DNA of 64,000 nucleotides. It comes from Natribaculum breve (GTDB lineage: Archaea > Halobacteriota > Halobacteria > Halobacteriales > Natrialbaceae). Below the pieces are notes generated by a model. The model was not told the origin of the DNA. It made no database searches and was given only the letters and a program-made list of their open reading frames with translations. Shown here piece by piece: positions 52,183 through 60,760 of this stretch; position 1 is the stretch's first letter, and each line of letters starts with the position of its first letter. The translations under genes and the position numbers were made by a program. The DNA lies in the NCBI RefSeq assembly GCF_023008585.1, contig NZ_CP095390.1:1426001-1490000 (forward strand). The letters are read 5' to 3'.

Positions 52183-53760
52183 TTACTCGGCGGCGATGAC
52201 GTCGTCGATGCGGGCGATCATCGTCGCGGCCTCGGCGGCGCTCTCGACGGCTTCGCGTTTGACGTCGGCGGGGTCGACGACGCCGTGGTCGACCGGGTCG
52301 TCGATCTCGACGGTCTCGCCGTCGGTGACCAGTCCGGCCCGTCCCTCGGACTCGTGGGCGGCACGGAGGTCCACGAGTACGTCGATGGGGTCCTGGCCGG
52401 TGTTGGCGGCGAGCGTGCGCGGGACGACGTCGAGTGCGTCGGCGAAGGCCGTCACCGCGAGTTGCTTGCGGCCCTCGATACCAGCGGCCTCGGAGCGCAC
52501 TCTGTCGGCGATGGCGATCTCGGTCGCGCCCGCGCCGGGGACGACCTCGCCGGACTCGAGTGCCGTCGCGACGACGTCCAAGGCGTCACCGATCGTCCGC
52601 TCGAGTTCGTCGACGACGTGTTCGGTGCCGCCGCGGACGAAGACGGTGACCGTCTCGGCGGCCGCGCCGCCCTCGACGAACGCGAGGTCGTCGTCGCCGA
52701 AGCGCTCGGTGTGGATGCGGTCGGCGTGGCCGAAGTCGTCTTCCTCGAGGTCCTCGAGCGCGCCGACGCGGCTCGCGCCCGTCGCGGAGGCGATCTGGCG
52801 GGCGTCGCTGTTGCTCAGGTCCTCGAAGGCGAGGATGTCCTCGTTGGCGAGGAACGAGGCGACGCGGTCGTCGACGTCGTCGGTCGTGAACACGACGTCG
52901 ACGCCCGAGTCGGCGATCGTCTCGGCGTAGCCGCGCAGTTCGCTCTCCTCGGCGTCGAGTGCGGCGTTCAACTGGTCGATCGAGTCGATCGAGTACTCGG
53001 CGTCGACCTCGCCCGTCCGGACGCCGAGTTCGACGTCGAGGATCGCGATGTCGGCGTCCTCGACGGTCCGTGGCATCGCGTCGTGGGCGGGTTCTTCGTC
53101 GACGATGATGCCGGGGACGAGCTCCGTCGCGTTCGAGGACGCGCCGACCTGCGTCTCGACGGAGACGTTCTCGCGCTCGACGCCGTCGTCGGTCGCGACG
53201 TGGCTGATGGCCTCGACGACCGTCTCGGCGAGCGACTCGGCGGTGAGTCCGCCGGTGCCCTTGCCGGTCATGCTCGACTCGGCGACCTGTTCCAGAAGGT
53301 CGTCGTCGACGTCGGCCTCGAGGACCTGATCCGCGATGGCCTCGAGTGCGATCCGGGCGGCCTCGTGGTAGCCCTCGACGATCGTCGTCGCGTGGACGTC
53401 CTGCTCGATGAGGTCCTCGGCTTCGGCGAGGAGGTTGCCCGCGAGCACCGCGGCCGTCGTCGTCCCGTCGCCGACCTCGTCCTCCTGGGTCTCGGCGACC
53501 TCGACGATCATCTGTGCGGCGGGGTGTTCGATGTCCATCTCCTCGAGGATGGTCGCGCCGTCGTTCGTGATGACGACCTCGCCGCTCGAGTCGACGAGCA
53601 TCTTGTCCATGCCCCGCGGACCCAGTGTCGTTCGTACCGACTCGGCGACCGCCTTGCCGGCGACGATGTTCGACGACTGGGCGTCACGACCCTCGGTTCG
53701 CTGGCTGTCCTCGCTCAGGATGAACATAGGCTGTCCGCCCATGCGTCGCTGTTGTGCCAT
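52183..53760 (-). CDS. Thermosome (group II chaperonin) subunit
   Basis: This ATP-driven folding chaperonin subunit has 525 aa. It shows [20 protein letters not shown] (nucleotide-binding), [26 protein letters not shown] (catalytic Asp) and GGGAT-like [15 protein letters not shown]. The C-terminus stops at RIDDVIAAE and lacks the Gly-Gly-Met-rich tail common in haloarchaeal alpha and beta subunits. It therefore resembles the shorter third (CCT3-like) subunit. A TCTATATAAAATTTT promoter lies at 53794-53808. Confidence 0.95.
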   Translation of the reverse strand: MAQQRRMGGQPMFILSEDSQRTEGRDAQSSNIVAGKAVAESVRTTLGPRGMDKMLVDSSGEVVITNDGATILEEMDIEHPAAQMIVEVAETQEDEVGDGTTTAAVLAGNLLAEAEDLIEQDVHATTIVEGYHEAARIALEAIADQVLEADVDDDLLEQVAESSMTGKGTGGLTAESLAETVVEAISHVATDDGVERENVSVETQVGASSNATELVPGIIVDEEPAHDAMPRTVEDADIAILDVELGVRTGEVDAEYSIDSIDQLNAALDAEESELRGYAETIADSGVDVVFTTDDVDDRVASFLANEDILAFEDLSNSDARQIASATGASRVGALEDLEEDDFGHADRIHTERFGDDDLAFVEGGAAAETVTVFVRGGTEHVVDELERTIGDALDVVATALESGEVVPGAGATEIAIADRVRSEAAGIEGRKQLAVTAFADALDVVPRTLAANTGQDPIDVLVDLRAAHESEGRAGLVTDGETVEIDDPVDHGVVDPADVKREAVESAAEAATMIARIDDVIAAE

Positions 53761-53793
53761 AGTTGGATCCTCACTAAAGGTATCGTCAGCACT

Positions 53794-53808
53794 TCTATAT
53801 AAAATTTT
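53794..53808 (-). promoter_or_regulatory. TATA box of the thermosome gene
   Basis: TCTATATAAAATTTT, read on the complement as AAAATTTTATATAGA, predicts a start near 53773, about 13 nt before ATG 53760. It is one of the strongest TATA elements in the window, as expected for a chaperone gene. Confidence 0.6.
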
Positions 53809-53898
53809 CTCTCATACCTCGCTCCCCTCTGGCGATTATATCACGTGCGGGCGCGCGATACACACGCACAACCGGTACTGCGCAGCCGGTAGCGCAAT

Positions 53899-54753
53899 AT
53901 GGATCCGCCGAGAAGTACCCGGCGGATGCTCGAGTTGGAACACGGGTTTCGGGTCGTCGACGTCCACGCGCGGTTGACGCCGAACGGCGGAGTGAGAGCT
54001 CGGGGACGGGCGATCTCGCCGGAGCGACTCGAGCGCGAACTCCACCAGGCGGGCATCGTCAGGGCCGCCGTCGCTCCGGAGCCCGACGCCGACGCGAGCT
54101 ACGTCGCGACGAACAACAGGGTCGCACGCCTGAGCGTCGATCGACCCTTCGTCGCGTTCGCCCGCATTCGCGGTTCGAAGCCGCCCGACCGGAACCGGAC
54201 GAGTCGCCTCCGGAACGCCCTGGGGCGGCACGCAGAGTCCGAGCGACACACCACGCCAGAAGCTATCGAACAGTACGGGTACGACGACCGCTTTCACGGC
54301 TTCACGCTCGATCCCGGAACCGACGGCCTTCCCGACGAGCGGGTCCTCACAGCGCTCGAGGAGGCTGGCCTCCCGCTTCTCGTCAGCGGCGGCGTCGACG
54401 CCCCGCCCGAGACGCTGGCCGAGACCCTGCTCGGTCGGTCGTTTCCCGTCGTCGTCGCCCACTTCGGCGGCCACCCCCTCGACCGCGAGCTCATGGACGA
54501 GATGATCGGCCTCCTCGAGCGATACGACGACTGTTACCTCGATACCAGCTTCGTCCGGTATCGCGACCAGCTCGAGCGCGCCCTGCTGGAACACCCCGAC
54601 CGCGTCCTCTTCGGGAGCGGCACGCCGGCCTGTCACCCCAACGTCGCCGTCATGGAGATTCTCACGCTCGACGTTCCCGAAGACAAACTCCGGCGAGCAT
54701 TTTCGAAGAACGTCGCTCGCGTCGTCGAAGCGCTCGCACCCGGCACGACGTAG
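53899..54753 (+). CDS. Amidohydrolase-fold protein with degenerate metal site
   Basis: The 284-aa product resembles amidohydrolase-2 barrels: [10 protein letters not shown] near the start, [29 protein letters not shown] and [13 protein letters not shown] near the end. The usual DxHxH is DVHAR and the terminal FGxD is FGSG, so two metal ligands are replaced. It may have lost catalysis or use other residues. The start at 53899 could also be the ATG at residue 10 (MLELEHGF). It converges on the glycosyltransferase gene with 6 bp between. Confidence 0.75.
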   Translation: MDPPRSTRRMLELEHGFRVVDVHARLTPNGGVRARGRAISPERLERELHQAGIVRAAVAPEPDADASYVATNNRVARLSVDRPFVAFARIRGSKPPDRNRTSRLRNALGRHAESERHTTPEAIEQYGYDDRFHGFTLDPGTDGLPDERVLTALEEAGLPLLVSGGVDAPPETLAETLLGRSFPVVVAHFGGHPLDRELMDEMIGLLERYDDCYLDTSFVRYRDQLERALLEHPDRVLFGSGTPACHPNVAVMEILTLDVPEDKLRRAFSKNVARVVEALAPGTT

Positions 54754-54759
54754 CACGCG

Positions 54760-55662
54760 TCAGCGCCGGTCGTACACCTGCACGGCCCGATCGTGACGAG
54801 ACGAGAGGCCCGCGGGGTTGCGACGCGACGTGCGATCGGCGTACCTGGCTCGAAGACCGTCTTTGAGCCCGTAGAGGGTGTTAGCCGCGACGGCAGCGCC
54901 GTTTCTCACACACGCGGTCGGCGTCGCCTCGCCACCGATGAGCGCTCGAGCGTTCGCGACGCCGTCCTGCAAGGCGCTGCCGAGCGGGTTGACGAGGACG
55001 GAGGGGCGCGGTCCGTAGTTCTTCGCGAGGCCGTACGCACGCGCCCGGTACGTCTCGCCCCAGTCGGCGTTCGTTCGCCCACCGTCGGCGTCGACTTCGC
55101 CACGAACCGCCATCTCCTCGCACCAGGTGACGGTGAACTCGAGTGCGGCGAGTCGATGGGCACAGTCGCGCGTTCCGTCGATCGGGAGAGACTCGTCGAA
55201 CCCGTCGAGCGCCTCGAGGACGGTCCGGTCGAACGCGACGTTTTCGCCGTCGAAGTAGGTGACCGACCGGCCCGCGACCGATCGTGGCCGCTTCGCGTCG
55301 GCGTCGGCGCTACCGAACCCGGTGACGGGGCCGGTGACGACGTCGGATCCAGCCTCGAACGTCGCGTCGACGGCGTCGTACCAGGACGGCGAGACGCGGT
55401 ACTCGTCGCCGACGAACGCGACGACGTCACCGGAGGCGACCTCGATTCCCGCGTTGCGCGAGACGTTCGGGTTGCGTTCGGAAATTTCGACCAGGACGTC
55501 GACGTCGTCGCGCGCTCTGACGGCGCCGGTCGTGCCGTCGGACGACGGTCCGTTGACCACGACGACCTCGCTCGTCGACGGGAGACGGTCGGACAGCGCG
55601 TCGAGACAGGGAAGCAGTTGCTCTCGGTCGTTGAGCGTCGACACGACTACCGAGAGCTTCAT
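54760..55662 (-). CDS. Glycosyltransferase family 2 protein
   Basis: The 300-aa product begins with the GT-A nucleotide-sugar fold: MKLSVVVSTLNDREQLLPCL, then EVVVVNGPSSDGT and SRNAGIEVASGDVVAFVGDE. The usual DxD is replaced by VGDEYR in this position. A C-terminal amphipathic region (GLAKNYGPRPSVLVNPLG) resembles haloarchaeal GT2 enzymes of the N-glycosylation or exopolysaccharide type. Acceptor and sugar are unknown. No other glycan gene is adjacent. Confidence 0.85.
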   Translation of the reverse strand: MKLSVVVSTLNDREQLLPCLDALSDRLPSTSEVVVVNGPSSDGTTGAVRARDDVDVLVEISERNPNVSRNAGIEVASGDVVAFVGDEYRVSPSWYDAVDATFEAGSDVVTGPVTGFGSADADAKRPRSVAGRSVTYFDGENVAFDRTVLEALDGFDESLPIDGTRDCAHRLAALEFTVTWCEEMAVRGEVDADGGRTNADWGETYRARAYGLAKNYGPRPSVLVNPLGSALQDGVANARALIGGEATPTACVRNGAAVAANTLYGLKDGLRARYADRTSRRNPAGLSSRHDRAVQVYDRR

Positions 55663-55731
55663 ACTGATAAGGTGAATTCGCCGAACAATAAAAATAGGAT
55701 GGGATTTACGATAGATCGTCTTCGGATACTG

Positions 55732-56439
55732 TCACCTGACGCGAGTGTTCCAGTAGGACACCGACGCGAGGTGGTCCGTGACCGGGAGTTCGCCGACGGC
55801 ACGATCGAGCGACCTGATCGGCGACGCGAGCGCGTTCGGGATCGACCGGTACAGTCCGTACGGGACGAGGAAGTCGTCCTCGACGTCGACCAGCGTCAGA
55901 TCGTTTTTCGCAAGCAGGACGGCCACCTCGCTTTTGGAGTAGAGACGCGACCCCATCGGCAACGCCCAGTTGTAGATGCTCCGGGCGCTGAATCGATTGA
56001 ACGTGTCGAAGACGATCTGCTCCCGGGAGACACGTCGCATCTCGCTCAGGAACGCCGCCGGGTCGTCCGCGAGGTGGAAAAACCGCATCGCGACGACGGT
56101 GTCGAAGTGGTCGTCTGGGAACGGTAACCGACCGGCGTCACCGCGGATGAACTCGAGGTGATCCGAGACGCCCGCTCGCTTTGCTTTCTTGCGTCCACGT
56201 TGCAACATCGCAGCCGAGATGTCGAGTCCCACGACGTCCGCACCGCGCTCTGCGAGCATGACGGTGAATCGCCCGGTACCACAGGCGATCTCGAGGACGT
56301 TACGGTCCGACAGGGGCGAAATCGCCTCGAGGACCGCCTCCTTCTCCCGGCGGTCGATCAGCTGACCGCCCTGAGAGAACCGCTTGTCGTCGTACTCCTC
56401 GGCGACGTCGTCGGCCTGGTACCACTCCTGTCCTTTCAC
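55732..56439 (-). CDS. Class I SAM-dependent methyltransferase
   Basis: The 235-aa protein contains the SAM-binding motif I VLEIACGTGRFTVMLAERGA, the acidic motif GLDISAAML and the motif II/III region GRLPFPDDHFDTVVAMRFFH. A C-terminal region with RLYSKSEVAVLLAKNDLTLV follows. This is a Rossmann-fold small-molecule or lipid methyltransferase; the substrate cannot be inferred. It lies 69 bp downstream of nothing related and is divergent from a tiny zinc-ribbon gene. Confidence 0.88.
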   Translation of the reverse strand: MKGQEWYQADDVAEEYDDKRFSQGGQLIDRREKEAVLEAISPLSDRNVLEIACGTGRFTVMLAERGADVVGLDISAAMLQRGRKKAKRAGVSDHLEFIRGDAGRLPFPDDHFDTVVAMRFFHLADDPAAFLSEMRRVSREQIVFDTFNRFSARSIYNWALPMGSRLYSKSEVAVLLAKNDLTLVDVEDDFLVPYGLYRSIPNALASPIRSLDRAVGELPVTDHLASVSYWNTRVR

Positions 56440-56530
56440 ACTGGCTCCAACTACTCAGTCCGGAGGATAAAACGATACTGGAGTCTATCGCGAGGGCGGC
56501 TTTTTGACCACTGGCAACGTATGCCACTGC

Positions 56531-56677
56531 ATGCCAACTTGCAAACGGTGCGGTGCGACGCTGGCGACGGACGAACTGGTTCGACACGAGTCCGGCGACC
56601 TCCTGCTCGTTCACTGTCCCGAGTGTCGGGGGTTAATGGGTACGTACCGGGAGCCGGGTCACAGGCCCGAACGGTAG
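56531..56677 (+). CDS. Small zinc-ribbon protein (48 aa)
   Basis: ATG 56531 to TAG 56677 encodes a protein starting MPTCKRCGATLATDELVRHE, with CKRC at residues 4-7 and CPEC at 29-32 and a short basic tail. The four cysteines should bind zinc. A GGCTTTTTGACC box lies about 32 nt upstream. The gene is convergent with the PPOX gene (12 bp apart), and the tight packing supports it as real. Function is unknown. Confidence 0.72.
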   Translation: MPTCKRCGATLATDELVRHESGDLLLVHCPECRGLMGTYREPGHRPER

Positions 56678-56689
56678 CGACGCGGACGG

Positions 56690-57094
56690 TCAGCCCCCGG
56701 ACGCGACGACCCGATCCGGTCGGATGCGGACGATCACCCGGTCTTCGTCCTCCGCGTCGTGGTTGGGGTACTCCTCGACGTCCATGTATCGCCTCGCGAG
56801 GTCGTCGATGTGCTCGACGGCACCGTCGGTCGTCACCTCCACGACCTCGCCGCGGATCGAGAGGTACCGGTAGGGATCGTCGGGATCGGGAATCGAGAGG
56901 CCGACCTTCGGCTCACGTCGGACGTTCTTCTCCTTGCGACGGTTTCGGACCGTGTTCACGAGGACGTACCCGTCGTCGTCGACGTCGATCCAGACCGGCG
57001 TCACGTGCGGCGTGCCGTCGGGCATGACGGTGGCGAACTGCGCGAACGTCTTTCGGTCGAAGAGATCGCGGTGTTCGGGGGGTATCTCCTCCAT
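56690..57094 (-). CDS. Pyridoxamine 5'-phosphate oxidase family (PPOX-fold) protein
   Basis: The 134-aa split-barrel protein starts EEIPPEHRDLFDRKTFAQFA and contains MPDGTPHVTPVWIDVDDDGY, NRRKEKNVRREPKVGLSI and YLSIRGEVVEV, typical of F420- or flavin-binding PPOX proteins. In haloarchaea, which make F420, a deazaflavin-dependent reductase role is plausible. It has no signal or membrane segment and is monocistronic. Confidence 0.88.
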   Translation of the reverse strand: MEEIPPEHRDLFDRKTFAQFATVMPDGTPHVTPVWIDVDDDGYVLVNTVRNRRKEKNVRREPKVGLSIPDPDDPYRYLSIRGEVVEVTTDGAVEHIDDLARRYMDVEEYPNHDAEDEDRVIVRIRPDRVVASGG

Positions 57095-57229
57095 GAACGC
57101 CGGTTCGACACCGGGAGAGATAGGCGCTTGGGGGCAGCCATAATATGTCGATTATATTCCTAGGATAAACATGATTGTAGGTATCAACATATAGGGAAGA
57201 TTTACCAGCAGCTTCCCCACTTGATAGAC
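57095..57229. other. AT-rich promoter region before the 57230 regulator
   Basis: Positions 57140-57195 are markedly AT-rich for this genome. They include ATAAT-ATGTCG-ATTAT (57141-57156), a 5-bp inverted repeat, and a CATATAGG box near 57189-57196 that would start transcription about 12 nt before ATG 57230. Confidence 0.4.
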
Positions 57230-57511
57230 ATGAGCATGAGTACTACCGAGGAACGTACTGCTGCTGCGGAAGAAACTCTCTCCGAATCCGAATACCGTGA
57301 CCGTCTCCGCGATCTTCCACCTAGCGCCAAACTCGTCGCGAAGGTTCTCGAGTCCGACTCCCCGCTCTCCCAGGGCCAGCTCGCCGAAGAGTCGCTGCTC
57401 CCCGACCGCACCGTCCGCTACGCGCTGAACCGCCTCGAGGACGTCGGTCTCGTCGGATCGCGGTACAGTTTCCGTGACGCCCGCAAGCAGGTCTACTACC
57501 TGAAACACTGA
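57230..57511 (+). CDS. Small winged-helix (MarR-like) transcriptional regulator
   Basis: The 93-aa protein has an acidic N-terminal tail and one winged helix: LPPSAKLVAKVLESDSPLSQ, GQLAEESLLPDRTVRYALNR, LEDVGLVGSRYSFRDARKQV. The last strand (YYLKH) forms the wing. Several starts are possible; ATG 57230 is preferred to the TTG three codons earlier. A strong AT-rich upstream region suggests high or regulated expression. Its targets are unknown. Confidence 0.85.
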   Translation: MSMSTTEERTAAAEETLSESEYRDRLRDLPPSAKLVAKVLESDSPLSQGQLAEESLLPDRTVRYALNRLEDVGLVGSRYSFRDARKQVYYLKH

Positions 57512-57580
57512 CGGCTGGTCTCTTTCCCTGGCCTGGCCGACGCCGGCACGTACTTTTTTCTGCGGTAACGACGTCCCGAC

Positions 57581-58363
57581 ATGGACGTCAGACGAGTGGC
57601 CGTCCCGACCGACACGCGCGCGCCGGACGGCCACACCAACGCGTACGTTCTCGGACGCGATCCGGCCGTGCTCGTCGATCCCGCTGGCCGAACCGACGCC
57701 CTCGACCGGGTCGTCGACGAGCGAACCGTCGAGGCGATCCTGGTCACGCACGCCCACCCGGATCACGTCGGCGGCGTCGCCGCGTACGCGGCCGAAACCG
57801 ACGCGACGGTCTGGGCGCGACGGGGGTACGCCGATCGGTTTCGGGCGAGCGCTGGCGTCGATCCAGACCGCACGTTCTCGGCGGGCACGACGCTTCCCGC
57901 CGGTGACGGCCGCCTCACCGTACTCGACACCACCGGTCACGCGCCCGACCACGTCGCGATCCAGGCCGGGGCGAACGGGCCGGTCTGCTGTGGCGACTGC
58001 GCCGTTCGAGCCGGAAGCGTCGTCGTCGGCGCACCCGAAGGGGACATGCGCGCGTACCTGAGTTCGCTTCGCCGACTCCGGGCGATCGATCCCCCGCGGT
58101 TGCTCGCGGGCCACGGCCCCGTCGTCGACGACCCCCGGTCGACGCTCGAGCGACTGATCGACCACCGCCTCGAGCGCGAACGCCGGGTTCGCGAGGCCGT
58201 CCGCGACGGCGCGCGAACGCTCGAGGACGTCCTCGAGTCGGCCTACGAGAAGGATCTCGCCGGCGTTCGCGACCTCGCCCGCGCGACCGTCCGCGCTCAC
58301 CTCGAGAAACTCGCCGTCGAGGACGACCTCGAGGTCGACGGCGACCGCGTGCGTCTTCGATAG
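57581..58363 (+). CDS. MBL-fold metallo-hydrolase (LACTB2-like)
   Basis: The 260-aa product has an MBL domain at residues about 15-180. The metal motif is LVTHAHPDHVGGVAAYAAET (HxHxDH). A later TTGHAPDHVAI gives another His, CCGDCAVRAG places the bridging Asp and LLAGHGPVVDDP the final His. A C-terminal winged-helix-like tail of about 75 residues follows (TLERLIDHRLERERRVREAV). LACTB2-type enzymes cut RNA, while others hydrolyse thioesters. It lies 36 bp upstream of the cysteine-cluster gene, probably in one transcript. Confidence 0.92.
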   Translation: MDVRRVAVPTDTRAPDGHTNAYVLGRDPAVLVDPAGRTDALDRVVDERTVEAILVTHAHPDHVGGVAAYAAETDATVWARRGYADRFRASAGVDPDRTFSAGTTLPAGDGRLTVLDTTGHAPDHVAIQAGANGPVCCGDCAVRAGSVVVGAPEGDMRAYLSSLRRLRAIDPPRLLAGHGPVVDDPRSTLERLIDHRLERERRVREAVRDGARTLEDVLESAYEKDLAGVRDLARATVRAHLEKLAVEDDLEVDGDRVRLR

Positions 58364-58399
58364 CGGCGAACTTTTGGCCGTCGGCGCGTACGGTCGCGT

Positions 58400-59059
58400 G
58401 TGCACACCCTCGAGGAGGAACTCACCCGCGCTCGCGAACTGTCGGTCGACGAGCTGGCCGACGCCATCGAGTCGATCGGCTTCGAGTGTACGCGCTGTGG
58501 GGCCTGCTGTACGCGAGACGGCGACGACGACCACACCGCGACGGTGTTCCCCGACGAGGTCCGGCGACTCGAGGACGCGACCGGCCGCGAGTGGCGCGAC
58601 GTCGCACGCCCGATGCCCTACGGCCTGACCGAGACCGACGAGGGGCTCTCGGGCGAGACCTTCGAGTGGGCGCTCCAGACCGACGCCTGTGGCGACTGCG
58701 TCTTCTACGAGGAAGACGACGCGGGGCGTGGTGCCTGCGTCGCCCACGACGACCGCCCGCTGATCTGTCGGACCTACCCGTTCAGCGTCGCACTCGGCGG
58801 GACCAGCAAGCCGATGGGCGAGGCCGTCGACGAGGAGGGACTGGTTCGCGCCCACGAGTGCGAGGGGCTCGGCCGCGACATCTCCCGCGAGGACGCCGAG
58901 GAACTGGCCCAGGCGCTGAAAGAACGTGCGGTGTGCGAACTCGAGGAGGCGATCGCCGTCCGGGATAACTATCGACCCGCCGATCCGGACCCCGGCGAGG
59001 TCGTCGTCCACGACTCCGAGGGAGCGAAACGGGCGGACGGGTCGCCGCTCGAGGAGTGA
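58400..59059 (+). CDS. YkgJ family cysteine-cluster protein
   Basis: The 219-aa protein contains FECTRCGACCTRDGDDDHTA near residue 29, ACGDCVFYEEDDAG and ICRTYPFSVALGG, the conserved Cys set of the YkgJ/Fe-S-type CxxCxxCC family. This family probably binds zinc or an Fe-S cluster and has no defined reaction. The start is GTG at 58400, 36 bp after the MBL gene, which suggests co-transcription. No membrane segment is seen. Confidence 0.9.
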   Translation: MHTLEEELTRARELSVDELADAIESIGFECTRCGACCTRDGDDDHTATVFPDEVRRLEDATGREWRDVARPMPYGLTETDEGLSGETFEWALQTDACGDCVFYEEDDAGRGACVAHDDRPLICRTYPFSVALGGTSKPMGEAVDEEGLVRAHECEGLGRDISREDAEELAQALKERAVCELEEAIAVRDNYRPADPDPGEVVVHDSEGAKRADGSPLEE

Positions 59060-59166
59060 GAGAGAGAGCTACGACACACTTCGCGTACCACATTACCGTG
59101 CGAGCGAGGCGACCGCGACCGTTTTAGTCGGACCGGAGTCGAGCCCACTACTCGCGCGGGTGTACT

Positions 59167-59181
59167 ACAAAAGGAGGTGCC
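59167..59181 (-). terminator. T-rich stretch after the TRAM gene
   Basis: On the minus strand, directly after the TAG, the sequence reads GGCACCTCCTTTTGTAG. The pyrimidine-rich CCTCCTTTTG is a plausible archaeal U-rich termination signal. The chance likeness to the 16S rRNA 3' end is noted but not believed to be functional. Confidence 0.4.
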
Positions 59182-59592
59182 CTAGAAGGTCTCCTCGATG
59201 ATCTCGCCGACGGCGAAGTTCGATTTGACCTCGGTGACCTCGATCTTGACCCGTTCGCCGACTTCCGCGCCGGGTACGATGATGACGTAACCGCGTTCGA
59301 CGCGAGCGATGCCGTCGCCCTGTTTGCCGATGTCTTCGATCTCGACGTAGCGCGTCTCGCCGACCTCGACCGGCGGCTGTGGCTCCGAGGGAGCACTCGT
59401 CCGCTGGGTGGTCGTCGACGCACTCGAGTCGGTCTCCTCTCGATCACGCGAGATGAGCGCAACGCGGTAGATCTCGCCCGGTTCGACGTCGCCCGTTTCG
59501 ATCTCTTGTCTGGGTACTTCGATGACGTATCGGTCGTCTTCCGCCGAGACGTCCGTACTGAACAGACACAGGAGTTTATCAGATATTTCCAC
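59182..59592 (-). CDS. TRAM domain RNA-binding protein
   Basis: The 136-aa product begins EISDKLLCLFSTDVSAEDDR and ends with a TRAM domain (about 78-136; ETRYVEIEDIGKQGDGIARV, VIIVPGAEVGERVKIEVTEV). TRAM proteins bind RNA and, in archaea, act as cold-shock-like chaperones. A Ser/Thr/Pro-rich linker joins the two halves. I prefer GTG at 59592 over ATG at 59625, because an AATATGG box about 40 nt upstream would start transcription between the two. Confidence 0.85.
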   Translation of the reverse strand: MEISDKLLCLFSTDVSAEDDRYVIEVPRQEIETGDVEPGEIYRVALISRDREETDSSASTTTQRTSAPSEPQPPVEVGETRYVEIEDIGKQGDGIARVERGYVIIVPGAEVGERVKIEVTEVKSNFAVGEIIEETF

Positions 59593-59793
59593 AGTTAGAC
59601 CCTCTGTTTCCAGTCTGAAGCCCATCCATATTAGAACTACCGGCAGTGGCAGCGTTGGAAAACGGGTATCGACAGATTTTCTAGCGGTCACGGTCCAGAC
59701 GATGCGTAGCGCCCGGCGAGCGCCGGGCTACCGAGCCGCGCCGCTCGACCTGGGGTCCGTAACCCGGCCGATGGCGAACCGAAAGCGGCGACG

Positions 59794-60285
59794 TCAGGAC
59801 GACAACCGTTCGATCGCCTCGTCGAGCTGTTCGTCACCCGTGTCCGTGGCGACGCGCTCTTCTCTGTACCGCTTGACGGCCGAGAGGTCGACGTCGACGT
59901 CCTGGTCGTCGAGCGCCTCGAGGAGCGCCGCGATCAGCATTCGCTGTACCTCGAGTTGTTCCTCGAGGTGGTTCGTCTGGGCCATCGTCCGCTCGGCGAA
60001 GTCGGTCAGCGAGTCGGAAAACGCCGCGAGGTTCTCCTCGTTCTGTTGAATCCGTCGCTCGCTCAGGCTGATCCTGGTGAAGTCGTCGAGCTCCGAGAGC
60101 TTCCGCTCGAGGTCGTCGATCTGCGTCTCGACCGCCTCGACGCGTTCGTCGATGAGGTCTTCGATCCGCCGTTCGACCGTTCCCGATCGGTCCTCGACGG
60201 CTCGGTCGGTCTCTTGTTCCGTCTCGGGTGTCTCTTCGCGCTCTTCCGACGGCACCGGTACCGAAGCGTCGTTTCCTATTGCCAT
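59794..60285 (-). CDS. Acidic coiled-coil protein of unknown function
   Basis: The 163-aa protein has a Glu/Thr-rich N-terminus. A heptad-rich region spans about 36-115: VERRIEDLIDERVEAVETQI and DDLERKLSELDDFTRISLSE, then NEENLAAFSDSLTDFAERTM. A tail AVKRYREERVATDTGDEQLD follows. It is likely a soluble coiled-coil oligomer. No domain is recognised and no neighbour gives a functional hint. It lies between the TRAM and ArsR genes on the same strand, with 201-bp and 108-bp spacers. Confidence 0.75.
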   Translation of the reverse strand: MAIGNDASVPVPSEEREETPETEQETDRAVEDRSGTVERRIEDLIDERVEAVETQIDDLERKLSELDDFTRISLSERRIQQNEENLAAFSDSLTDFAERTMAQTNHLEEQLEVQRMLIAALLEALDDQDVDVDLSAVKRYREERVATDTGDEQLDEAIERLSS

Positions 60286-60393
60286 GTGCTCTCACACAAC
60301 ACGACCAGTCAAATAGGTTTGGTCGATCGACGAGAGCAGACGAGACGCCACCGTGTGGACGTCTCGAGCGATGCGTCGATCGACGAACGATCG

Positions 60394-60675
60394 CTACTCG
60401 GACTCGTCGATCTCGCTCGCTTGCAGGATGAACGTCCGTTCCGGCGGCGGCGTCGCCTGCAACTCGACTTTTCGAACGAGTCGATAGTACTTCCGACTCC
60501 CCCGGTGGTAGTGTTCGACCAGCCCCGCCTCCTCGAGGACGGACAGGTGGTGGACGGCCGTCGAACCGTCCATCCCGATGGTCTCGGCGAGTTCGGAGAC
60601 GTACCGTGGGCCACGCGAGAGTTCCCGGATGATCTTTACCCGCTGGGTGCTCCCGAAGACGTCGATCAGCGACAC
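60394..60675 (-). CDS. ArsR family winged-helix regulator
   Basis: The 93-aa protein starts (GTG, 60675) SLIDVFGSTQRVKIIRELSR. It has GPRYVSELAETIGMDGSTAV followed by HHLSVLEEAGLVEHYHRGSR, a canonical ArsR winged helix. No metal-binding Cys pair is present. It is divergent from the amphi-Trp gene. TATA-like CATATATCAG at 60701-60710 suits a start near 60679. A 6-bp inverted repeat at 60740-60756 near the amphi-Trp start may be its operator. Confidence 0.88.
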   Translation of the reverse strand: MSLIDVFGSTQRVKIIRELSRGPRYVSELAETIGMDGSTAVHHLSVLEEAGLVEHYHRGSRKYYRLVRKVELQATPPPERTFILQASEIDESE

Positions 60676-60728
60676 GACAGGGAGATATGCTATACGTACA
60701 CATATATCAGTAGGGCGTTCGGGGCCGA

Positions 60729-60756
60729 CTTTTATCGTCGTTCGTGTGGGACGAAC
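60729..60756 (+). promoter_or_regulatory. amphi-Trp gene promoter with inverted repeat
   Basis: CTTTTATC (60729-60736) is a TATA element for a leaderless start at 60761. GTTCGT and ACGAAC (60740-60745 and 60751-60756) form a 6-bp inverted repeat between TATA box and start, where a bound regulator would block initiation. Confidence 0.45.
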
Positions 60757-60760
60757 ACTC

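Noticed and set aside
59167..59181. CACCTCCTTTT resembling the 3' end of 16S rRNA
   Set aside because: There is no rRNA sequence around it. A pyrimidine-rich terminator after the TRAM gene is a simpler explanation.
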